Origin: Flavobacterium hibernum
GTDB taxonomy: Bacteria; Bacteroidota; Bacteroidia; Flavobacteriales; Flavobacteriaceae
Assembly: GCF_000832125.1 (NCBI RefSeq)
Contig: NZ_JPRK01000008.1
Coordinates: 62,001 to 126,000, forward strand
Direction of reading: 5' to 3'
Length of the DNA stretch: 64,000 nt
Position numbers and translations under genes: made by a program. The notes under the pieces are model-generated. The model had not been told where the DNA came from and searched no databases. It saw only the letters and a list, made by a program, of their open reading frames with translations. Shown here one piece after another: positions 55,396 to 64,000 of the stretch. Position 1 is the stretch's first letter. The number at the start of each line of letters is the position of its first letter.

Positions 55396-57363
55396 TTATT
55401 GGAAGAAATTCCAAACTAAACCAAATCGGATAACAAAATCACGATATGGATTATTAGGCGCTGAGTAATAATCGCTTTTTGAAAAAAGTGCGTTTATATG
55501 TTCTGCTTTTAGATAAAATCTTGTCTGTCTAATTCTGGCATTAAGGAAAAGATCGAATAATGGATAACCTCCAATTTCTTTTTTGTTTTGCACAAAGAAT
55601 TCTCCAATAACCGGGTTATAATCGTTTGCGTAATACTTTGTAAAATAGTTAAAAACTACACCGGTTTGCAAATACAATGCTTTATCAAAAAATTGACTTG
55701 AATAATAAAATGTATTTCTGGTAACAAAATGAGGCACATTTAAAATTTGATCTGATTGACCTACTTTTTGATACAATAAAGTATTATCTAATGCAAAATG
55801 ACCAAACTTAAATTCGCGACTTGCTTTTATTTCTAAATAGTTGATTGCATTTCCATATTGTGCAGGATTAACAATTTGTGTATTTACCGCTGCTTGTGCC
55901 GGTTTAGAAACATCTTCAAAATACAAATGATCTTTTAAAACTGTGTATTGAACCTCAGCATTTAACCACGGAGTTAAAACACTAGCGCTTAGAGAATTAA
56001 TTTTCTCGTTTTTGAAATTTTTCGACCAATTATATTCTACATAACTACTTTGATATAAGTTGTAATTATTGTTTGGCAATTTATTTATGTTACGATATCT
56101 AAAATCAAACTGAATTTTATCATTATAATCATATCGCAGTTTTGCATCTAAATTAGAAAGCGACTGATTTGTAATTGATCTTGAATATAAAAATCGACCA
56201 TTCCATTTATTTTTTTGATATTCGTATTGACCTCCAAAATTATTAATTTGAAGGAATAGATTATTTGGAACTACATCACCAGAAGGATAAACAATAACTC
56301 TTCCGTATTCATAATTTGATCTAAAATCGTCTACAAAAAAATTAAATTTTCCTAAAAGAGTGTTTTCATACGCTACTCCTACCTTATTATAAAGTCTTTC
56401 GTATTTTGTTTGATCATTTATACCACTTGTTAGATATGACTCTCCAAATCGCATTACAGGTGATGTACCCACGGTTGATAACACTGTAGCTTGATTGTAT
56501 TCGAAAAACTTATTCTCGTAATTAAATTGATGTGTTACATACAAATTATTATTTCCTTCTTTAGAATTGATTCTGAAAGCGTGATCAAAAAATAAACGTC
56601 TTCCTTTTAAAAATGATTTTGCATCCGTAAGATATACTTGCAATCGCTGACGATTTTTAAAATCCTTGTTGTCACTCTCAAAATCTGCGGGTGTTGTAAT
56701 TCCGCCATTCTCTTCATTCGAGATATCCTGAAAAGCATAATGAGCATTTATCGAATATCTTCTATCTGTTGTAAAATAACTGGTCGTAAATCTAAAGTTT
56801 CCTGCACTAACCAATTGATTTATATAGTCTCCCTCTGAACGCAAACCTTTATATGCAATAGAAAAGTTAAGGTTCTTTGAGGTATTTAAGGTTATAAAAG
56901 AATCTACGTTTTGTCCTTTATTTATTGTTGTATTAAAGAATAATTCTGTTAACGGTGTTGGTACTGAATAGTATCTGATTTGATCAGCTTCCATGTAATT
57001 AAAATGCTTACCACTAAAACCAATTTCAGGATAAGGAGAAAAATTAGTTAAACTATATTGTAAGGTATTATAGGTTTGTCCAATATTTGAAAAAGGCAGA
57101 AGTCCAAACTCATCCTTTCTAAGATGGTTTTGTTTGTAGGCACTTTTTATGGTTAATGAAGTATCAACATGTATACTATCATGCTCTAATGTAATAATTT
57201 GATATTGCTCTATTTTTGCGACTAATGATTTTTTCTTTTTTACGGTATCAGTTATGCTAGAATATTTTGTATTCATATCTAAACTATTCTTAGGAGCTTT
57301 TTTTTCTTGAGAAAACAATAAAGTTGGTACAACTAATAGATATAGAAAAACGAATATTCTCAT
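55396..57363 (-). CDS. Outer-membrane beta-barrel protein, putative porin family (Porin_10)
   Basis: 655 residues with a signal peptide (about 1-18, ending LLFSQ). Alternating hydrophobic strands and many aromatic residues run throughout, ending in a terminal Phe-rich strand (FVIRFGLVWNFFQ), the usual signature of outer-membrane barrels. The N-terminal YSSITDTVKKKKSLVAKIEQYQIITLEHD and the length match the putative porin family of Flavobacteriia. The permeant substrate is unknown. Confidence 0.85.
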   Translation of the reverse strand: MRIFVFLYLLVVPTLLFSQEKKAPKNSLDMNTKYSSITDTVKKKKSLVAKIEQYQIITLEHDSIHVDTSLTIKSAYKQNHLRKDEFGLLPFSNIGQTYNTLQYSLTNFSPYPEIGFSGKHFNYMEADQIRYYSVPTPLTELFFNTTINKGQNVDSFITLNTSKNLNFSIAYKGLRSEGDYINQLVSAGNFRFTTSYFTTDRRYSINAHYAFQDISNEENGGITTPADFESDNKDFKNRQRLQVYLTDAKSFLKGRRLFFDHAFRINSKEGNNNLYVTHQFNYENKFFEYNQATVLSTVGTSPVMRFGESYLTSGINDQTKYERLYNKVGVAYENTLLGKFNFFVDDFRSNYEYGRVIVYPSGDVVPNNLFLQINNFGGQYEYQKNKWNGRFLYSRSITNQSLSNLDAKLRYDYNDKIQFDFRYRNINKLPNNNYNLYQSSYVEYNWSKNFKNEKINSLSASVLTPWLNAEVQYTVLKDHLYFEDVSKPAQAAVNTQIVNPAQYGNAINYLEIKASREFKFGHFALDNTLLYQKVGQSDQILNVPHFVTRNTFYYSSQFFDKALYLQTGVVFNYFTKYYANDYNPVIGEFFVQNKKEIGGYPLFDLFLNARIRQTRFYLKAEHINALFSKSDYYSAPNNPYRDFVIRFGLVWNFFQ

Positions 57364-57483
57364 TTGATGGCTTTATATGTAATTATTTTGACAAAATTTA
57401 TCAGGCAAAGGTAAAAGATAAAAACGTATAAAAAAACAAATCATTGTTATTGAAGTCTTTTTCAAATCATAATATTTTAAGGA

Positions 57484-57519
57484 AAAAACCCCCAATCAAA
57501 AAAGTGATTGAGGGTTTTA
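57484..57519. terminator. Terminator between SusD and the porin gene
   Basis: AAACCCTCAATCA pairs with TGATTGGGGGTTT around a short loop, flanked by A and T runs, just downstream of susD. Confidence 0.8.
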
Positions 57520-57652
57520 AAAAAAATGAAACTTCTTTTCTAATACTTCCAGAAATATTTTATCAAAATCTCCGGTTAGTATTTAATCCAAGCTAAAATA
57601 TTGTCTATAAAAATGAGCCAATACTTTAAGTGTTCTTACTGTTTTTTAAAAA

Positions 57653-59128
57653 CTATAGTTCGTTTTGAACAATTAATGGATTAGCATTAATCTCTGCTCT
57701 AGGAATTAACCATTGCCATCTTTTATCTGTAGCCGGAACATTTATAACTCCGTTTGTAATTGCAGAATCATGATTAGCGCCTGATCTGTCTAAAGCAGAA
57801 TTTGTTCTCTTTAAATCGTAAAATCTAAATCCTTCACCCCATAATTCAATTCTTCTTTGAAACCAGATTTCATCAACTAAGGCCTGACCTGTTTTTGTAG
57901 ATAAAACATAAGACGGATTTCTAGTTTTTACCAAATTAAACAATACTGTGCTTGCATCGGCTAATCCTAATTTTGCTTTTGCTTCTGCTTCTATAAGATA
58001 CATCTCTGCAACGCGCATGTAAGGAATATCACACCTACTGTCACCAGTACTAATTGCTAAATATTTTTGACTTGTATAAGGAAACTTAGCAAAAGTTGAA
58101 GGTAAATTCAATGCTGTATGTTTTCCTGTTTTGTCAAACAAAGCTGCACGAATATCAGTTGCAGGGATTAAATTATAAAGTTTACTATTGATTGCTTTTG
58201 GACAAGAACGAATAACTGTTGAATTATAGTTTCTTGACATGTAAGCTCCAAAATTACCAAAATAATCAGTTTGAACTTCGTTGATATGGCTACCCCACAT
58301 CCACTCTACATTATTATAATCATTAAATCCTTTTACATATTCAGTTGTAGCCATCAAACTAATGCCTGTTTTAGCTTTGGCAGCATAATCTGCAGCTATT
58401 GCCCAATTTCCTTGAGTTAGTGCTACTCTTGCTTTTAAACCTTGCGCGACTTTTAAACCTAAATGAGAATTGTTTGGTTTTACGTAATCAACTAATAAAA
58501 CATTTGCCTCATCTAAATCTTTATTAACCTGAGTATACACTTCTTCAACTGTAGAGCGAGGAAAATTATCATTACCTACTGTTAAGATAACTGGCACTCC
58601 AAGTTGAGAGTTAACTGTTCCGTTTATATATCTTTTTCCAAACAACTGAACTAATTGATAATGACAGAAAGCTCTATAAAGTAAAGCTTGACCTTTTACT
58701 ATTTTTTTATCAGCATCAGAACCAATTGCTGCATCTGTAGCATTAATAATAGTATTTGCATTTCTGATGATTCTGTAGTAAGTTCTGTAAGGGAATCTAA
58801 TATCCTGAGAATTCTCATTTGCTACACCATTCCAGTTATACACTTGTAAAAACCATGAATTAGTAACTGGATAAACGATGTCATCTCCAGCAATGTCAAC
58901 TTGTTCCATCAAACTTCCTAATCCATTTTCATTTTGATTTGATTCATATCTCACATAAAGTGATCTGTGAATACCATTTAAAAGAGTCATTAAATTTGCG
59001 GTCGTTTTTGTCGAAGCCTCATAATCTATAAATTCTGTAGGTTTTTTTTCTAAAAAATCATCCGAACAAGAAGTAAGTATCAACAAGGATATTGCAAAAA
59101 ATATCTGTTTTATATAATTTGATTTCAT
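57653..59128 (-). CDS. RagB/SusD-family surface glycan/nutrient-binding lipoprotein
   Basis: 491 residues. The lipoprotein signal has Cys21 (LLILTSCSDDFLEKKPTEF, the classical SusD start). The body shows the SusD TPR-like region (AFCHYQLVQLFGKRYI, GLKARVALTQGNWA) and ends RWQWLIPRAEINANPLIVQN. It captures a substrate on the cell surface for the adjacent SusC. It starts 11 bases after the SusC gene, so they are one operon. There is no sign of the substrate. Confidence 0.95.
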   Translation of the reverse strand: MKSNYIKQIFFAISLLILTSCSDDFLEKKPTEFIDYEASTKTTANLMTLLNGIHRSLYVRYESNQNENGLGSLMEQVDIAGDDIVYPVTNSWFLQVYNWNGVANENSQDIRFPYRTYYRIIRNANTIINATDAAIGSDADKKIVKGQALLYRAFCHYQLVQLFGKRYINGTVNSQLGVPVILTVGNDNFPRSTVEEVYTQVNKDLDEANVLLVDYVKPNNSHLGLKVAQGLKARVALTQGNWAIAADYAAKAKTGISLMATTEYVKGFNDYNNVEWMWGSHINEVQTDYFGNFGAYMSRNYNSTVIRSCPKAINSKLYNLIPATDIRAALFDKTGKHTALNLPSTFAKFPYTSQKYLAISTGDSRCDIPYMRVAEMYLIEAEAKAKLGLADASTVLFNLVKTRNPSYVLSTKTGQALVDEIWFQRRIELWGEGFRFYDLKRTNSALDRSGANHDSAITNGVINVPATDKRWQWLIPRAEINANPLIVQNEL

Positions 59129-59139
59129 AATATTAAATT

Positions 59140-62100
59140 TTAAAAGTTTAAGTTTAAACCTAACGAGATAATTCTAGAAGGAGTAAATCTATTTTGAGTA
59201 GTTCCATTAAAAGTTTGACTTGGATCTAATCCTTGACGCTTAGTAAACAACATTAAGTTTTCACCATTTACATATAAAGTAGCATTATCTACACCTAATT
59301 TAGAAATTAAGTCTGATGGCATACTATAAGATAAATTAACTTGTCTTAATGATAAGTAGTCAGAACCAATTAACCATCTGTCAGAAGCTGCAGTAGACTG
59401 TGTATTTCTGTTAATATCCATTCTTGGAACATCTGTTATGTCACCAGGTTTTTGCCATCTTTTAAGTGCATCAACACTTAGAGCAGAACCGTAGTTATTA
59501 CCAGTATGCATAAGGGCAGAGTAGTTAGTATCATACATTTTTCCTCCTATTTGATAAGCAAATAAAACGTCTAATTTTAAACCTTTGTATTTTACATTAG
59601 TTCCAAAGCTTCCAAACAAATCAGGAATTGCAGACTCTGCATAATGATATAAAGCTTTGTTTTGATCTGTTGTTACATTAACACCATTCACAACTCTTTG
59701 AGTAGCATCACCCGCAACAATTAAAGTTGGATCTGAAACGTACAAAGCATATCCATCAGTAGCGTCTACACCATACCAATCTCTCAACCAATAATCGTAA
59801 ATAGAATGCCCTGCCATTAATTTTTTAGTTCCATTAATGATCTCTTTTTGAGGCAAACTTGTAATCTCATTTTGAATTGTAGAAGCATTGATACTCAATC
59901 CCCAAGAAAAATCATTAGTTCTAATAACTGTTCCATCCAATGAAACCTCAAAACCTTTATTAACCATAGATCCAATATTCTCAACTCTATTATCTAATCC
60001 TGAAGATAATGGATTTGGCACAGAGAATATTAAGCCATCTGTATTTCTATTATAATACTCAACACTTCCTCTAAGTCTATTTCTAAATAATCCGAATTCA
60101 ACAGCGATATCTTTTTGTGTATTTTTCTCCCACTGTAATTCTGAAGCACCAGCAGCATTTGTTACAACTCCACCTTCACTACCATTATCATATCCTAAAC
60201 TAAATGTTGGTTGACTAACGTAAAAACTTAAACCATCATTACTAGTATGAGAGTCATTACCCACCTCTCCCATCGAAGCTCTTAACTTCAAGTCATTGAT
60301 CCAAGAACTGTTCTCTAAGAAACTTTCTTTAGAAAGCACCCAAGCACCTCCAACTGACCAGAAATTTCCCCAACGATTATCTTTTGCAAATTTTGAAGAA
60401 CCATCTCTTCTTAAAGATGCTGAAACAATATACTTGTCTTTATAATCATACCCTACTCTTGAAAAATAAGATTCAGTACCATAATTTCTAGTATAAGAAG
60501 TTAAATCTGTAGTGGTTGCATAGTTAATAAACTCTGGATTATCAGGAGAAACTTGTCCAGTTTTTGTACCTGTAAGCCAATTTCTTTCGTAATCAAAACT
60601 CTCATGACCTGCTAAAAAAGAAATCGTATGGTTTCCGATTTTTTTATCATAATTCAACAATTGGTTATAAGTAACACCTGTTAAGATTCTATCTTCTTTT
60701 GATATTAATCCTGTAGGTGCTCCATCTCCAATTTGAGTATTATAAGTATACGTTCTGTTATAATATGATTTATCTAAAGACGCATTAAATGTAAATTTGA
60801 AATCTTTCAAAAATTTAATTTCGGCATACGTTCTTGCAGAAAGCGCCAAACCTTTTTGGTTATCTGTATTATTTAATGTTTCGTAAACAATATTCCTACC
60901 ATTCGAAGCTCCTGAACCTCTTACAGTTGAATATACTTTATTACCAGTAACATCGTATACATAATCTCCATTTGCAGTGTGATCAAAAACCGGGTAAATT
61001 GGTCCCATGTATCTGATAGATCTAAAAGGATTATTAAAAGAACTTGTATTATCAACACCATCAACAGCTAAATTTGAATCTGTAGTTGTTCCTGATAAGT
61101 TGATACCAGTTTTGAACCATTCTTTCAAAGAAGTATTAAGATTTAAACGAGCAGCAATTCTTTGATAATCAGATTTCTGAATATATCCATCTTCATTCAA
61201 ATAACCAATCGAAGCAAAATAATTAGATTTTTCAGATTTACCTTGATAAGAAAAATCAACATTCTGACGAACTCCAGCTCTCTCTAAGGGAGCAGCCCAA
61301 TCTAAATCTTGTGGATACAATAATTTAGCAGCTGGATTCATTTTACCATCTGTACCTACAATTTGAGCATTTGGTACATTAAACGGATTTGTTACCAAAA
61401 CAACCGGTACTCTTCCAGAAGCAAATAAATTTGCTGCATCAATTTGAGTCTGATTTGCCATTGGACGGCTATTTCTAATTGCTTCCCACTCTAAAGGATA
61501 ATAATCAAAAGCATCAACTCTTTCATATTCTTTAATCAATCTTGAAGTCATACCCTGACTAACATTCAAAGAAAATTTATCTTTTGACGATTTACCAGTT
61601 TTTGTGGTAATAATAACAACTCCATTTGCAGCTTTTGATCCATATAGAGAAGTTGAAGATGCATCTTTTAAAACTGACAAGCTTTCAATATCATTTGAAC
61701 TCAAGTTACTAATGTCTCCCGCAAAAGGAACTCCATCAACAACATACAAAGGAGTATTTGATCCGTTTACAGAACTAAATCCACGAATTCTAATAGCTGG
61801 AGCCGAACCTGGTTGTCCTGCAGCACTTTGTATTTGAACGCCTGATGTAGCACCCTCAATAGCAGACAGGACATTAGTCACCGCTCTGTTTTGAAAATCT
61901 TCGCCTTTAATCGAAACTGCCGAACCTGTGTAAGAACTTTTCTTAGCCTGACCGTAAGCAATAACAACTACCTCATCTAGAGATTTTCCAGAATCTTTCA
62001 TTTTAACACTCACTATAGAAGATGGACCTACAACAGCTGAAATATCTTCCATTCCAACGTAAGAAAAAAGCAGAACATCACCAGCCTTAGCTTTGATAGA

Positions 62101-62280
62101 ATAACTTCCGTCAAAATCTGTTTGGGCACTGACTTTTGTCCCTTTAACAATAACATTTACCCCTGGAATAACTCCCGTATCTCCAGAAACAGTTCCTGAG
62201 ACAGTTTTCTCTTGAGCATAAGAAAACTGAATGAACAACGCTACTAGTAGCGTAAAAATCCAATGTAATTTTAATTTCAT
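59140..62280 (-). CDS. SusC/RagA-family TonB-dependent outer-membrane transporter
   Basis: 1046 residues from the ATG at 62280 (signal peptide MKLKLHWIFTLLVALFIQFSYAQ in pieces). A frame start at 62310 would put ten polar residues before the signal. The order is: carboxypeptidase regulatory-like domain (VSGTVSGDTGVIPGVNVIVKG), TonB box and plug (SLDEVVVIAYGQAKKSSYTGS, then IRIRGFSSVNGSNTPLYVVDGVPF, in pieces), then a 22-strand barrel ending FTPSRIISLGLNLNF. It imports a nutrient captured by the downstream SusD. Confidence 0.96.
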   Translation of the reverse strand: MKLKLHWIFTLLVALFIQFSYAQEKTVSGTVSGDTGVIPGVNVIVKGTKVSAQTDFDGSYSIKAKAGDVLLFSYVGMEDISAVVGPSSIVSVKMKDSGKSLDEVVVIAYGQAKKSSYTGSAVSIKGEDFQNRAVTNVLSAIEGATSGVQIQSAAGQPGSAPAIRIRGFSSVNGSNTPLYVVDGVPFAGDISNLSSNDIESLSVLKDASSTSLYGSKAANGVVIITTKTGKSSKDKFSLNVSQGMTSRLIKEYERVDAFDYYPLEWEAIRNSRPMANQTQIDAANLFASGRVPVVLVTNPFNVPNAQIVGTDGKMNPAAKLLYPQDLDWAAPLERAGVRQNVDFSYQGKSEKSNYFASIGYLNEDGYIQKSDYQRIAARLNLNTSLKEWFKTGINLSGTTTDSNLAVDGVDNTSSFNNPFRSIRYMGPIYPVFDHTANGDYVYDVTGNKVYSTVRGSGASNGRNIVYETLNNTDNQKGLALSARTYAEIKFLKDFKFTFNASLDKSYYNRTYTYNTQIGDGAPTGLISKEDRILTGVTYNQLLNYDKKIGNHTISFLAGHESFDYERNWLTGTKTGQVSPDNPEFINYATTTDLTSYTRNYGTESYFSRVGYDYKDKYIVSASLRRDGSSKFAKDNRWGNFWSVGGAWVLSKESFLENSSWINDLKLRASMGEVGNDSHTSNDGLSFYVSQPTFSLGYDNGSEGGVVTNAAGASELQWEKNTQKDIAVEFGLFRNRLRGSVEYYNRNTDGLIFSVPNPLSSGLDNRVENIGSMVNKGFEVSLDGTVIRTNDFSWGLSINASTIQNEITSLPQKEIINGTKKLMAGHSIYDYWLRDWYGVDATDGYALYVSDPTLIVAGDATQRVVNGVNVTTDQNKALYHYAESAIPDLFGSFGTNVKYKGLKLDVLFAYQIGGKMYDTNYSALMHTGNNYGSALSVDALKRWQKPGDITDVPRMDINRNTQSTAASDRWLIGSDYLSLRQVNLSYSMPSDLISKLGVDNATLYVNGENLMLFTKRQGLDPSQTFNGTTQNRFTPSRIISLGLNLNF

Positions 62281-62310
62281 TTTAATTTGTTTTGAATTAG
62301 CATCCGACAA

Positions 62311-62852
62311 ACATCATAATAATTTCTTAAAATAACAAAGCGATTTTAACACAGAAGCAACTTTTCTTTAATGTAATTTTAACACAAAAGAATAATAAAT
62401 AAACATTTAGCTACAAAAAATCATTTTTCATAACAATTAACACAAAATATAGCGTTTTCGTCAAAAAAAATTTTAACAAATAATTAACATAAAGTACAGG
62501 ATGGATTTCTAATCTAGATCTAATTTTATTCAAAAAACAGATCGGTTTTCTTACTAAAATAAAATTCAAAAAACACCTTTTTAACACAAATCATCTTCCT
62601 CATTCTATTTTTAATTTTTTAAGCAAAATAAGATCGTTAGTTCTTGTAAAATTAATTGCACAAAAAACAAAGTTAAATAGATCAAAAATGCTCCCAATCA
62701 AACTTAATTCGCACATAAACACTATAATAAAGCAAAGTAAAAACGCATACAATACTTACAAATAGCACTTAAAGGGACTTGATGCAACGCTAAAAAACTA
62801 AAACATTTAAACCTATTAATGAGTTAGTAAAACATATTTTATTTTTGAATAA
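62311..62852. other. Long leader and intergenic region upstream of susC
   Basis: AT-rich, with no gene. It contains the susC promoter described separately and would form a leader of about 380 bases. No anti-sigma or regulator gene is present. Confidence 0.5.
62668..62697 (-). promoter_or_regulatory. Promoter of the susCD operon
   Basis: On the minus strand: TTG (62697-62695), 19 bases, TAACTTTG (62675-62668), an exact consensus match and the same -7 box as the XrtN promoter. It lies about 390 bases from the SusC start. Confidence 0.55.
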
Positions 62853-62881
62853 TTGTTTCTCAAAAAAATTCACAATATTTG
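62853..62881 (+). promoter_or_regulatory. Candidate promoter of rnhB
   Basis: TTG 62853-62855, 18 bases, AATATTTG 62874-62881 (one mismatch), 19 bases before the rnhB ATG. It supports 62901, not 62853, as the start. Confidence 0.45.
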
Positions 62882-62900
62882 CCCATTAAAATTCAAAAAG

Positions 62901-63560
62901 ATGCTTCAAAAAAATTATTCGGGCTTTATTCTTGAAACAGGAACCGACGAAGCTGGCCGTGGCTGCTTGGCTGGACCCGTAACGGCAGCTGCTGTAATTT
63001 TACCGGAAGATTTTGAAAATCAGATTTTAAATGACAGTAAGCAATTGTCTGAAAAAACAAGAGTTCATTTAAAACCAATTATTGAAGAACATGCCGTTTG
63101 TTTTGCAGTTACACATCTATTACCTGATGAAATTGACGAAATAAATATATTGAACGCATCAATGAAAGGAATGCAGGAATGTATCTTGAAACTAAAACAT
63201 GTTCCAGAATATATTATTGTAGACGGAAATCGATCTTTAAATGCTAAATTAGGTTTGAAGAATACTTTTGGCAAACAATTTTCGATGGAAGAAATCGAAC
63301 TCTTAAAATCAATTCCTAATCAAAGTATTATAAAAGGTGATGCTAAATTTTTAAGCATAGCCGCAGCTTCTGTTTTAGCAAAAACGTATCGCGACGAGTA
63401 TATGGATCAAATTCATGAAGAATTTCCAATGTACAATTGGAAAAAAAATAAAGGCTATCCAACCAAAGAACATCGTGAAGCTATAAAAAAACATGGCACA
63501 ACAAAATACCATAGAATGAGTTTTAGACTCTTACCGGAACAATTAAAATTAGAATTTTAA
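62901..63560 (+). CDS. rnhB: Ribonuclease HII
   Basis: 219 residues from the ATG at 62901 ([21 protein letters not shown]), which sits just after a promoter-like sequence. The active-site acidic residues are in [14 protein letters not shown] and YIIVDGN, with the later [21 protein letters not shown] and YPTKEHR. It cleaves RNA in RNA:DNA hybrids and excises misincorporated ribonucleotides. It ends in a perfect terminator shared with lipB. Confidence 0.96.
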   Translation: MLQKNYSGFILETGTDEAGRGCLAGPVTAAAVILPEDFENQILNDSKQLSEKTRVHLKPIIEEHAVCFAVTHLLPDEIDEINILNASMKGMQECILKLKHVPEYIIVDGNRSLNAKLGLKNTFGKQFSMEEIELLKSIPNQSIIKGDAKFLSIAAASVLAKTYRDEYMDQIHEEFPMYNWKKNKGYPTKEHREAIKKHGTTKYHRMSFRLLPEQLKLEF

Positions 63561-63566
63561 ATAACG

Positions 63567-63600
63567 AAAAAAGCTTCTCAAAATTGAGAAGCTTTTTTTA
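63567..63600. terminator. Bidirectional terminator between rnhB and lipB
   Basis: AAAAAAGCTTCTCAA and TTGAGAAGCTTTTTT form a perfect stem between convergent genes. Confidence 0.9.
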
Positions 63601-63629
63601 TTATACACATGATTAATTATCAAAACTGA

Positions 63630-64000
63630 TTAAACAAATTCAGCTTCAAATAACTGAGTCAAATGTTTTACTATTTTAGCTTTTACTTCGGCTTCATCTA
63701 CTTTTTCTACACCAAGTTCAACGTTTAATGAAGTAACGCCTTTTCCGCGAATTCCACAAGCAATAATATTATCAAAATAACCCAAATCGACATTTACATT
63801 TAAGGCAAATCCATGCATGGTTACCCAGCGTGACGCACGTACACCAAGCGCACAAATTTTACGAGCAAACGGAGTTCCAACATCTAACCAAACTCCGGTT
63901 TCACCTTCACTCCTACCACATTTCAATCCATATTCTTCCAAAGTTAGAATAATAGATTCCTCTAGAAAACGTAAATATTTATGAATATCAGTAAAGAAAT
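63630..64000 (-). CDS. lipB: Octanoyltransferase, C-terminal part; 5' truncated by window edge
   Basis: The minus frame is open to the window edge, giving about 122 visible residues. The codon at 63941 is TTG inside the frame, not a true start. The frame continues upstream with YLRFLEESIILTLEEYGL. LipB landmarks are GETGVWL, KICALGVRASRWVTMHGFALNV (in pieces), and the active-site Cys in IACGIRGKGVTSL, close to the usual PCGI-VTSL. It transfers octanoyl from ACP to lipoyl-dependent enzymes. Confidence 0.93.
   Translation of the reverse strand, partial: FFTDIHKYLRFLEESIILTLEEYGLKCGRSEGETGVWLDVGTPFARKICALGVRASRWVTMHGFALNVNVDLGYFDNIIACGIRGKGVTSLNVELGVEKVDEAEVKAKIVKHLTQLFEAEFV

Noticed and set aside
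1-64000. CRISPR arrays, insertion sequences, prophage or rRNA operon
   Set aside because: None seen: no regularly spaced direct repeats, transposase-like or phage structural proteins, or rRNA sequence. XerC is the housekeeping recombinase type.

Overview
The window is about 64 kb of AT-rich chromosome from a member of the Bacteroidota, most likely Flavobacterium or a close relative. Supporting signs are a SusC/SusD pair, a Porin_10-type porin, an XrtN-type exosortase, several lipoprotein and secreted proteins with Bacteroidota-style leaders, and promoters matching the flavobacterial pattern (TTG, about 17-23 bases, TAnnTTTG) rather than the sigma-70 pattern. No rRNA, CRISPR array, insertion sequence or prophage was seen. 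Most of the window is core genome.

Layout. 0-4 kb: a DNA-damage cassette on the + strand, with the 3' end of a DnaE-family polymerase, a DnaQ exonuclease/UvrC-type GIY-YIG fusion and AlkB, followed by a DUF1810 gene. 4-15.5 kb: mixed accessory genes. These are two small membrane proteins, an amino-acid permease, a secreted protein with a JAMM-like metal motif, a histidine kinase whose partner response regulator carries an in-frame stop at codon 17, a four-LysM NlpC/P60 hydrolase, two tandem Kelch-type paralogues, and a nitroreductase divergent from its probable HxlR regulator. 15.6-20.8 kb: two different aconitases in tandem. 21-25 kb: a two-gene XrtN unit, with a VIT-domain protein bearing a PEP-CTERM-like tail and its exosortase. 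25-32 kb: MoxR ATPase, SurA-like isomerase, a lipoprotein alpha-amylase, release factor 3 and a Cys-motif membrane protein.

32.4-47.8 kb: the central gene-expression block on the minus strand. In transcription order it reads rpsU, xerC, hpf, tRNA-Thr(TGT), tRNA-Tyr, tRNA-Thr(GGT), tuf, tRNA-Trp, secE, nusG, rplK, rplA, rplJ, rplL, rpoB, rpoC, DUF3467. Strong hairpins lie in the rplL-rpoB and rpoB-rpoC spacers. rpsU has an unusually strong Shine-Dalgarno sequence. 47.9-57.4 kb: acyl-CoA dehydrogenase, HhH protein, permease, PspC, DUF2851, exonuclease, a cystathionine beta-synthase-like enzyme and a porin. 57.6-62.3 kb: SusD and SusC without neighbouring carbohydrate enzymes. 62.9-64 kb: rnhB and the 3' part of lipB.

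The main points for follow-up are the interrupted response regulator, the XrtN unit with an apparent EpsI-like fusion, the damage cassette, the JAMM-like protein, the rpsU leader, the spacer hairpins around rpoB, the face-to-face HxlR/nitroreductase promoters, and three short arrays of degenerate 7-base repeats. No clearly undescribed multi-gene system was found. Family names come from reading the proteins, not from database searches.
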